A stretch of 64,000 nucleotides of DNA from the NCBI GenBank assembly GCA_965224745.1, contig CBDCZY010000003.1, positions 186,001-250,000 of the forward strand. Direction: 5' to 3'. The DNA comes from CBDCZY01 sp965224745. GTDB lineage: Bacteria; Pseudomonadota; Gammaproteobacteria; Methylococcales; Methylomonadaceae. Numbering within the stretch: position 1 is the first letter of the stretch; every line of letters begins with the position of its first letter. The notes under the pieces are model-generated. The model saw nothing but the letters and a program-made list of their open reading frames with translations, did no database searches and was not told the origin of the DNA. Shown here piece by piece: positions 46,386 through 53,539 of this stretch. The position numbers and the translations under genes were made by a program.

Positions 46386-48310
46386 CAGGGCTAATTTGTT
46401 CTTAAGCCAGACCCTCTGCTACACAAGGCTTTGCTCTGTTATTTGTAATCTTTAAATAATCCAGAACGGCTCTTGTTTTCTTATTCAATTGCCTCATTTT
46501 TTTCGAAACACCCGTGCTTCCCTTTGATTTAATGAGTCCAATAGCAAATCGTCTAAGACGGGTCATGTTTTCAGGGCCAAAGCCTGTGCGAATGGTTGAG
46601 CGGTCTTCATCAAACACCCAGTCAATAATATAATGACTCACTTCAACTGACCAGTGTCCTCGCACTTTGTGCAAAACAGTTTGAGGGCTGACTTCCTCTT
46701 CTGTTCTACTGGTAACGCCGTAGGCGGTTACCCCTGTCGTTTGACCGCTTTTTTTATCCGTTATTTCTCTCTCTATTTTATAAGCCTGGGCAACATGCGG
46801 AAATGTGACATAAGCGTTCAACTGAGAGGTTGTCCAGATTCTTCTAATTTCTATTCGCCCATGCCCCACAGATACTTTGTCTTCATAATCAGCCTGGCGG
46901 GTGACGGTTGAAAAATAGACTTCAATATCTTCTAGCAATGTGGGTTGATTGGCTTTAACACTCAAATAGTAATGTGCCTTACGCTGCTCCACCAGATATT
47001 CGGCAAACTCTGTTTGTGTATTAATGGCATCACTGGTGATATCCTTGTTTCGAATGGGGATTAGAGCCAGCAGAATAGGTGCAAACTTGATTTCATTACT
47101 CTGCTTCACTTCATCCGAACCGTGTCCAACAGGTAATGTTCCTACTTTTTTTGGGCGTAGCAAATGCCTGTGCCATGCCCAACCGCACTCATTATCTGGG
47201 TTTGCCGCCCTTTCTCGTCAATGGCGTTGCACATCGTTTTACCATCAATGGCTAATGACTCGTCATCCTGTGCATAAACAGTATTCCAGGCGATAAAGGC
47301 CGCTTCGAGCTCGCTGGGGTCAACTCGCGTCAACACATCTCTAATAATGCTGAGACTGGGAACCGTGTATCGTCCTTTTTCATAACGGCAGCGGAAATGT
47401 TCTCTGGATTTATGGCTGAGACTGTCAGCCCAGTCGAAAATAGCTTCGTAACTTCGCATCCCACAAAGTACCGCACCCGCCGCAATTCCCAGTACGGTTG
47501 AAAGTCGATGTCGCCGCCCTTGTGGGCGCCGAGGGTCGTTTATATCCATAAAGAAACTCGGTAATGATCGCATTTGCTGTTTTGTTATTTTCATTTTTAT
47601 CTCACCTAGATTGAAATGATGACTCAATTGAGGTTGAGATAAAACCGCTTGTGCTCGTCTATGCAGGGGTTTAACAAAGATCAGTTTGTTCTGTTCTGAC
47701 TGAGCAGAATAGCCTGCCGTTGTTCTACGAAAACCACGGGTCATTCCAATTGCCTGCCAGTTGCTTGCTCTATAAACACCGCCGTGAAATCGCTCTGGGT
47801 CGACAAAGGTTTCAACCAGAACAACGGGGTGCTGATATTTTTCAACCCAGTCAGTGGACAAGCGCTTAAGACACAGTGACAGAATGCGTGAGCCCAGGTT
47901 TTTTTCAGTGAAGGAGGGAAGTATCAAAAACCGGCTGTTGTTAACAATCAATTTTAGGCGCCCCGTCTGGTGACGATAACCCCAGCCTATCCACTGATCA
48001 CGCGCCGTACATTTTAATGCAGCGGCTGAAAAACTGATCAGTGCAACCCATTGTGACTGATAGGTCGACACGTACCAGAGGGTTTCACCAATTTTTGGAA
48101 TAGCGCCCAGATAATGGTGAGTTTCCATTAACAAGGCATAGGCTGACTCTTCATGTTTTAATATGGGTCTCACTGATATCTGTGATAACGGCATAGTTTT
48201 TTATCTCAATAAACTTCTTAAAAACTATACTGCGTTATTATGGGTTTGTCCAATTTAAGGGCTATCTCTTTGCTCTTTATAGCCTGTATGGGTAGAACAA
48301 ATTAGCCCTG
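46386..48310 (-). mobile_element. ISAs1-family element with DUF4338 module
   Basis: 1925 bp bounded by a perfect 17-bp inverted repeat (CAGGGCTAATTTGTTCT at 46386-46402, inverted at 48294-48310) and a 10-bp direct target repeat CGCTCTACCC at 46376-46385 and 48311-48320. It contains one long two-frame coding unit on the minus strand. It interrupts the hybrid kinase gene. Confidence 0.95.
46402..48194 (-). CDS. DUF4338 (DruA-type)-ISAs1 transposase, two overlapping frames
   Basis: The first frame (48194-47142, 350 residues) has a DUF4338 domain at ~1-190 (ETHHYLGAIPKIGETLWYV, VETFVDPERFHGGVYRASNW) and then the ISAs1 transposase start (~201-350) with the first DDE Asp, D317 (LAIDGKT). It ends CAA AAA AAG TAG. 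The second frame (47163-46402) continues VGTLPVGHGSDEVKQSNEI to a normal ISAs1 C-terminus. A AAA AAG is a standard -1 slippery heptamer, so a ~597-residue fusion is likely made by frameshifting; a plain deletion is the alternative. An internal ATG at 47594 with AGGTGAG upstream could start the transposase alone. DUF4338 is the domain of the Druantia protein DruA. Confidence 0.85.
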
Positions 48311-48582
48311 CGCTCTACCCCAGGAACTTGACAAATGCTTGACAGCAGGAATGGATGACTATCTGACGAAGCCTATCAATCCAGCCCAGCTACAAGACAT
48401 GCTACTGAAATGGACGACAACAATCGAATGAGGCTTGAAATCAAAACTTTCTGTTTCCAGAATTCCATGCCGCGACTAACTCTTTGAAAGTTAGAGGCGA
48501 CTACTATCCTGACACAGAGGGGTTTCAAAGCCGGTGACAATAAATTCATGTAGCGATACATCCTGGGCAAAGAAGCTGGGTA

Positions 48583-49731
48583 TCATATAGCAAACACTCC
48601 CCCATCAGTTAACGCCATCAAGGGTACCGCCTCTACCTGCTCGGCAAGCTTGAAACGTTTATTGCCTGGATAAACGATAGAGATTGATTCAAGCGGCAAA
48701 TCTTCCAATGCTGAACGGATTGAAGGGGTCATCTTCGGTGCATCGGTACGCTTGCATTCCACTCCCCGTAAACCACCCTCAACCTTGAGCAACAAATCGA
48801 TTTCTGCCCCCTGATGGGTAGCCCAAAAGTAAGCCTCCTGCACATGCTCTGCGGCGATCACCTCCTCAATTACATAACCCTCCCAGGAGGCACCGATTTT
48901 AGGGTGAGTAAACAAATCGCGCTGATTGCCGATACTTAACAACTGATGCAACAGACCCGTATCACGAATATACACTTTGGGGGATTTGACCTGGCGTTTG
49001 CGAATATTAGCGTGCCAGGGCTGGAGTTGACGCACCATAAAGGCATCGCTTAGCAAATCCAGATAACGCCGCACAGTGGATTCACCCACGCCCATGGCAC
49101 GGGCAAACTCAGCACCGTTCCAGGTTTGCCCGTGGTAATGGGCCAGCATAGTCCAAAATCGCCATAGAGCAGTAGCTGCCACTCGCACACCCCACATGGG
49201 AAAGTCTCGTTGCAACAGGGTTTCAATAAACCCTTTGCGCCAGGACAGACTGTTTTCCTCGTTAGCAGCAAGAAATGACAGCGGGATACCACCGCGCAGC
49301 CAATGTTGCTCCAGAGCATCGCCCCCCACTTCTTGCAAATCAAAACCCCGCAAGGTTAAGGTTTCGCTACGGCCAGCCAGAGTTTCGGAAGATTGTCGTA
49401 ACAACTGTCCCGAGGCACTGCCCAGAATCAAAAACTGACCGTTAAAATCTTGCCGGTCTGCCAATACGCGCAACACTGGAAACAAATCGGGGCGCAGTTG
49501 TACCTCATCGATCACAATCAGGCCTTCAAGCGCACTTAAGGCCGTGACTGGCTCATCCAGCCGTGCCAGGCTGAGTGGGTCCTCCAAATCGAAATAGTTG
49601 GGGGAAGATTCACTGACAAAGCGCCGGGCCAGTGTGGTTTTTCCGCACTGACGCGGCCCGGCGAGCACCGCTATCCGGCTGCGTGAAAGGGCTTTTTCGA
49701 CTTGTTGTTGCCAATATCTACGTTCAATCAT
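48583..49731 (-). CDS. AAA ATPase with DUF4143 domain
   Basis: 382 residues. N-terminal AAA_14 ATPase (~1-135) with P-loop AGPRQCGKTTLARRF at ~24-38 and Walker B GLIVIDEVQLRPDLF; C-terminal DUF4143 nuclease-like domain (~185-340, REVIAAEH-type context VIEEVIAAEHVQEAYFWATHQGAEIDLL is recognisable in pieces). A widespread family of unknown role that often behaves as a mobile, toxin/antitoxin-like or defence-linked cargo. The gene is visibly richer in G+C than its neighbours and sits between two pieces of kinase receiver sequence, so it is likely acquired. Confidence 0.85.
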   Translation of the reverse strand: MIERRYWQQQVEKALSRSRIAVLAGPRQCGKTTLARRFVSESSPNYFDLEDPLSLARLDEPVTALSALEGLIVIDEVQLRPDLFPVLRVLADRQDFNGQFLILGSASGQLLRQSSETLAGRSETLTLRGFDLQEVGGDALEQHWLRGGIPLSFLAANEENSLSWRKGFIETLLQRDFPMWGVRVAATALWRFWTMLAHYHGQTWNGAEFARAMGVGESTVRRYLDLLSDAFMVRQLQPWHANIRKRQVKSPKVYIRDTGLLHQLLSIGNQRDLFTHPKIGASWEGYVIEEVIAAEHVQEAYFWATHQGAEIDLLLKVEGGLRGVECKRTDAPKMTPSIRSALEDLPLESISIVYPGNKRFKLAEQVEAVPLMALTDGGVFAI

Positions 49732-49804
49732 AAGTGTAAATTACCATGAAATTCCACCATATTATAGCTGTTTTTCATGGTATATATCGTTTGTCTGTGA
49801 ATGA

Positions 49805-49931
49805 AATAAGGGACAAACCATGTTTTATTGGCCTGCATGTCAACTCAGAAGAGAAGGAAAAACAGCAGAAATAAACGTGGTTTGTCCCTTATTGTTAGAT
49901 AATTGACGCGAGTGTCTCGCGTCAATTATCT
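49805..49931. repeat. two adjacent inverted repeats, mobile-element scar?
   Basis: AATAAGGGACAAACCA (49805-49820) is inverted at 49878-49893. Immediately after, AGATAATTGACGCGAG (49897-49912) is inverted at 49916-49931 around TGT, a perfect 16-bp hairpin. The block lies just upstream of the DUF4143 gene start. It could be a small non-autonomous element, or a pair of terminators with no gene left. Confidence 0.6.
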
Positions 49932-49984
49932 TGTCCCATCTGACGACAATTATGATGGCCGGATGAATGGATATAGGCTATTTT

Positions 49985-50044
49985 TTCAAATGCCTGAAAT
50001 GGACGGCTATGAAACAGTCAGGATTATCCGCCAACAAAAAAATG
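49985..50044 (+). pseudogene. duplicated receiver-domain fragment
   Basis: About 59 bp encoding QMPEMDGYETVRIIRQQK nearly match 46282-46342 of the hybrid kinase gene. Surrounding sequence is unrelated. It is a short duplication or the scar of a second, lost kinase gene. Confidence 0.75.
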
Positions 50045-50299
50045 GTGTTGGATTGAGTGGAGTATTTTGTCACCAACCTGATTATCGATTGTTCATAGCC
50101 ATAAGATTTTGAGATCAGGTCATCAAAACCTGACTTCTTCGCTTGTGTAATGCCGAATTTTTTCTATTCTTTTTCTGTATAAAGCTAAAAAAAGACCGGA
50201 GGAGAGGTTACCGAACAATAGAAAAGCCTGTCGGTAATAGTTTCAGAACTACTTGTTCCATCGTTTCACCATAAAAAATAGACAAGTCCGGAGAAAATA

Positions 50300-50845
50300 G
50301 TGAATAGGGGTAATAATGCACAATTAGTATTGGAGTCTGGTACCGTTATTGATCCGGTAACGGTAAACCCGGTGCTTTATACGAAAAATCCTTCAGGGGA
50401 ATTTATACCTGCTGAACACCGAGATGTTATCGCAGAAGCCAAACGTATATATTCTTATTCACTGCAAAAAGGCCGAAAAATTGATAATCCGAGCCAAGCC
50501 AGTGACGCGATTCAATCCCGACTGCGTGATAAACATCATGAGGTGTTTGCCTGCCTTTACCTGGATTCTCAACATCGAATTTTAGCTTTCGAGGAGCTTT
50601 TTCGCGGCACCATTGATGGCGCAGTCGTGCATCCGAGGGAGGTGGTCAAAGAAGCGATCGCCCTCAATACCAAAGCAGTGGTTTTTGCCCATAATCACCC
50701 ATCCGGTGATCCCGAACCAAGTCAGAATGATATTCAGATTACGAAAAAGCTAACATCTGCTTTGGCATTAGTTGATATCAAGGTGTTGGATCATTTGATA
50801 ATTGGTGATAGCGTCGTTTCGTTCTCGGAAAGGGGTCTCATCTAA
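50300..50845 (+). CDS. RadC-type JAB/MPN domain protein
   Basis: 181 residues from GTG 50300 with GGAG seven bases upstream. It has the MPN+ metal motif in FAHNHPSGDPEPSQND (His, His, Asp) preceded by a FRGTIDGAVVHPREV block. The N-terminal helix-hairpin-helix part of full-length RadC (~225 residues) is missing or replaced by ~45 unrelated residues, the form usual in plasmids and genomic islands. Its role is unsettled; a nuclease/protease-like or replication accessory function has been proposed for the family. Its setting between IS debris and a signalling cluster suggests acquisition. Confidence 0.85.
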   Translation: MNRGNNAQLVLESGTVIDPVTVNPVLYTKNPSGEFIPAEHRDVIAEAKRIYSYSLQKGRKIDNPSQASDAIQSRLRDKHHEVFACLYLDSQHRILAFEELFRGTIDGAVVHPREVVKEAIALNTKAVVFAHNHPSGDPEPSQNDIQITKKLTSALALVDIKVLDHLIIGDSVVSFSERGLI

Positions 50846-51060
50846 GCTGATGTAACAACACTCTTGTGTTTTCAAAACTAAAAATATACAAAACAAAACC
50901 ATAAATTTGACTGCCCCTTCAAGTAAAAGCATAAATAAAGTTGAACGAGATGAACCGTTCAAACTGCCAGACAATGCCACATTCTGATTATTTCATTTGC
51001 AAACTTCTAATGTCTTTACCTTGATTGGTGATTCAGATACAAGTAAAAAAGACTTTGGTT

Positions 51061-52017
51061 TCAATGTAACTTTGTATTGAATTTAATTTGCAACTCGATA
51101 TCAGCACTCACCGACAATAATTGAAATGGCTTTTTTTCGCTGATTGCGTCAGAGACACGTGGAATCGTATCGGTTATGTAGAAGGTATCGAGCTCCTCCC
51201 CGAGATCTGTGAAATGCTTCCAACTCTGCTCAGGAAACTGGGCATGCGTGACAAAGATGGATACACTACTGGCACCGGCCTCATTCAGAGATTTCATGCA
51301 TTGAATCAACGTGCCACCACTGCGAACCAAGTCATCCACGATTATCACTCGTTTTCCTGACGGGGAACCTTCGTTGATAGTAACGATGCGTTTGTCGTCT
51401 ATACGTTTTTTGCCGCACACAATGGTGTCAAAGCCCTCCGCAACAAAGGGAGCATTGAAACGCTTATATGCACCTTCATCTGGAAACGCTACCGTGCGAA
51501 TATTTCCTTCTTTTTTTAGGTGTTCCAACAGTGTGGGAATAGCACTCCTTAGAGAAACGTGGGTCGTTCCATTAGTGAAATAGAAGCGATTTTGCAGCGT
51601 GTGGTGATCGTACAGAATTCTCACAATCTTATTTCCACTATGGAGTTGGGGCAAGGTTTTCCAATAGTGAGCATCCACGTTACTCGTGGCGATGACTCCT
51701 TCCTCTGTTACTCGTTCCATGGTTGCAAGCGGGTCGTACATATCCACAACGGTGAAAGAGCGGACATTGAGTGTATCTGCGAAAACAAAAATGACCATCT
51801 CCTCCATCTTCTTTTCCTCCATGGTGTTGTACTGACTGAAATACACAATGTCCGCACCACCCATACAACTAATGATGTCGTTCATTCCATGAATTTTGAT
51901 GTTGGGCGTTCCATCAGGAAATATTGCACGATCAATAGTACGTATAGGGCCAAAGTGTGAAGCGAATGCCTCCATTGCTTGATGAGAGTAAAAGAAAAGA
52001 TTATTTTTCTGTTTCAT
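51061..52017 (-). CDS. PRPP synthetase-like protein, plant class II type
   Basis: 318 residues. The PRPP site VIIVDDLVRSGGT is clear. The body (FFYSHQAMEAFA, TVAFPDEGAYKRF, KRIVTINEGSPSGK, VTHAQFPEQSWKHF) reads closer to what I recall of plant class II ribose-phosphate pyrophosphokinases (PRS3/PRS4) than to ordinary bacterial Prs, which lack the GAYKRF block. Class II enzymes are phosphate-independent and less feedback-inhibited; that is family knowledge. It may supply PRPP to Apt, two genes upstream. No ribosome site is obvious before ATG 52017. Confidence 0.7.
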   Translation of the reverse strand: MKQKNNLFFYSHQAMEAFASHFGPIRTIDRAIFPDGTPNIKIHGMNDIISCMGGADIVYFSQYNTMEEKKMEEMVIFVFADTLNVRSFTVVDMYDPLATMERVTEEGVIATSNVDAHYWKTLPQLHSGNKIVRILYDHHTLQNRFYFTNGTTHVSLRSAIPTLLEHLKKEGNIRTVAFPDEGAYKRFNAPFVAEGFDTIVCGKKRIDDKRIVTINEGSPSGKRVIIVDDLVRSGGTLIQCMKSLNEAGASSVSIFVTHAQFPEQSWKHFTDLGEELDTFYITDTIPRVSDAISEKKPFQLLSVSADIELQIKFNTKLH

Positions 52018-52252
52018 AATTAAAAAATCAGTAAAAAAAAGAATTCAATGGTCAAATGGGTCTCGTTAGGTAGGTCAAACTCTTGGTTGGAGCCATTTAT
52101 TCTAGAATATTTGCATTTAAAATAATAAGTGATGAGTGTTGAATGCTCTTCGACACAGTTGTGTCGCCCATCTGTACTAGGGGGTGCTACAAAGCCGTTT
52201 TGGCGGATGCAGACTTTGTACCTGCTTGAATAGACCCCGGTGTTTTAAGATT

Positions 52253-52657
52253 TCAGCCCTCATATCCATCGATGACAAAATCAATTGTTTTTTGCAGAAC
52301 AGAGTCCCATTGTTGTTTTAGCTCGTCAGAAAATTCTAGATCAAATTCAGAAGCCGCTTGAATAAAACTCTTTTTCCAATAGGGATAAAGTTCAGGAGGG
52401 ATGTTCAAACTTGATTTGTTATGGGATTTTCTTATTCTTCCTATCCCCTTTTTTCCCACATCATTTTCATTAGCAAACATTATTGCTAAGTTAACACTTT
52501 GACGAAGCAACTGTTTCTGGGTGTCGAACTCCGTATTAGCAAATCTAGGTTTGATATCTGGGTGGCTATCTAAGAAAATTTCATAAAACCTTCCAATAAC
52601 ATCACCGGTAATCATGCATCGTACTAAACTTTGTTTCACTTCTTCGGGGTCATTCAT
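52253..52657 (-). CDS. single-domain globin
   Basis: 134 residues. Helical, with globin landmarks: FYEIFLDSHPDIKPRF (B-D region, with Phe), a Q/L-rich E helix (QLLRQSVNLAIMF), proximal histidine candidate H79 (RKSHNKSSLNI) and PPELYPYWKKSFI. It resembles the single-domain haemoglobin/flavohaemoglobin head class rather than the truncated type encoded at 3511. AGAGGA precedes the ATG. It sits in the signalling cluster between Apt and the PRPP synthetase, so it may be a gas sensor for the pathway; haem binding is not proven. Confidence 0.65.
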   Translation of the reverse strand: MNDPEEVKQSLVRCMITGDVIGRFYEIFLDSHPDIKPRFANTEFDTQKQLLRQSVNLAIMFANENDVGKKGIGRIRKSHNKSSLNIPPELYPYWKKSFIQAASEFDLEFSDELKQQWDSVLQKTIDFVIDGYEG

Positions 52658-52745
52658 ATTATGTTTCCTCTAATGTTTAGTTCTCCTGTACGGGTAAAGT
52701 TTTACCGCTTGTTAGAATTAAATAATTCTGAATTTAGACGCTACG

Positions 52746-53264
52746 TTAATAATGTAATAACGAATGAACTTCGTATCCCTCAAGCTTTTCTCTTCCTTTC
52801 AGCGCGTCCAACTCTACAACAAATGCACAAGCTTCAACAGATGCACCCAGTTTTTCGACCAATTCGCAGCTAGCCTTTGCCGTTCCTCCAGTGGCTAACA
52901 GATCATCGATAATCAGAACTCTGTCATTGAAATTAAATGAATCAAGATGTGCTTCTAGTGAAGCTGAGCCATATTCAAGGTCATAGGAAACACTCTGTAC
53001 ATCATAAGGTAATTTTCCTGGCTTCCTGAGTGGGATAAAAGGTATACCCAGATCCCACGCGACCAATGAGCCAAAAATAAACCCTCTTGATTCCATGCCG
53101 GCTACAGCTGTAAACGTATCTCGGCCTAAAAAGGGATGGATCAATTGGTGAATCGTAAGACGCAACATGGCTGGGTGTTTAACCAGCGGAGTGATGTCTT
53201 TAAAAATAATACCCGGCTTAGGAAAGTCTGGGATATCACGTATTTTGTCTTTTAATCTATCCAT
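52746..53264 (-). CDS. apt: adenine phosphoribosyltransferase
   Basis: 172 residues, full length. IRDIPDFPKPGIIFKDITPL is the usual Apt opening, and the PRPP-binding motif VLIIDDLLATGGTAKA is intact. GMESRGFIFG and RKPGKLP are also present. It makes AMP from adenine and PRPP. The 88-bp gap to the globin gene and 275-bp gap to the 1020-residue protein (partly filled by a hairpin repeat) leave an operon possible. Together with the PRPP synthetase this forms an adenine-salvage pair beside an adenylate cyclase. Confidence 0.95.
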   Translation of the reverse strand: MDRLKDKIRDIPDFPKPGIIFKDITPLVKHPAMLRLTIHQLIHPFLGRDTFTAVAGMESRGFIFGSLVAWDLGIPFIPLRKPGKLPYDVQSVSYDLEYGSASLEAHLDSFNFNDRVLIIDDLLATGGTAKASCELVEKLGASVEACAFVVELDALKGREKLEGYEVHSLLHY

Positions 53265-53334
53265 TCTCTTGTCTATAAAGTTAAGTTATTCAAAGTACAT
53301 GGCGATACAACATAATAGTCATAAAATATAGCTA

Positions 53335-53492
53335 AGGAACGCGCACTGAATAAGTTCGGCAACTAGCGCGGGGTTGTTGTTTGTCTTCAAGGCGTGGCAA
53401 CAGGCGCATAGCAGGCTACGTAACTGTTGCCACAACACCGAAGACGGACAAAAAAACAAGTTAGTTGTCGTAGTTATTTCGTGCACGTTCCT
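53335..53492. repeat. long hairpin repeat, copy 3
   Basis: 158 bp between apt and the 1020-residue gene. Starts AGGAACGCGCAC and ends GTGCACGTTCCT; the core pairs GTGGCAACAG with CTGTTGCCAC. If transcribed, it forms a ~75-bp-armed hairpin that could uncouple apt from the upstream genes. Confidence 0.9.
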
Positions 53493-53539
53493 AAGTTAAG
53501 GGTAACCAATATAACCAATGCTAGTTGACCAAATATGCG

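Larger units (their letters stand above)
43596..48431 (+). pseudogene. BvgS-like hybrid histidine kinase split by ISAs1
   Basis: The visible frame 43596-46394 gives 932 residues: signal/anchor (~20-43), two periplasmic solute-binding (SBP_bac_3) domains (~50-285, ~290-530), a membrane helix (~548-566), HisKA with H599 (MSHEIRTP), HATPase (LGSNAIKFTEKG, DTGIGI, GGTGLGL) and a receiver with D895 (VLMDLQMPEMDG). ISAs1 entered after codon 930; the frame resumes in phase at 48321 (CAGGAACTTGAC) and ends at TGA 48429-48431, so excision would restore 966 residues. The lost tail includes the receiver's conserved Lys (YLTKP), so phosphotransfer to the HPt protein is probably abolished, while the sensor and kinase remain. 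Confidence 0.9.

Noticed and set aside
52151..52166. CGACACAGTTGTGTCG palindrome as a terminator after the globin gene
   Set aside because: No T-run in either direction and 100 bp from the stop; function unclear.
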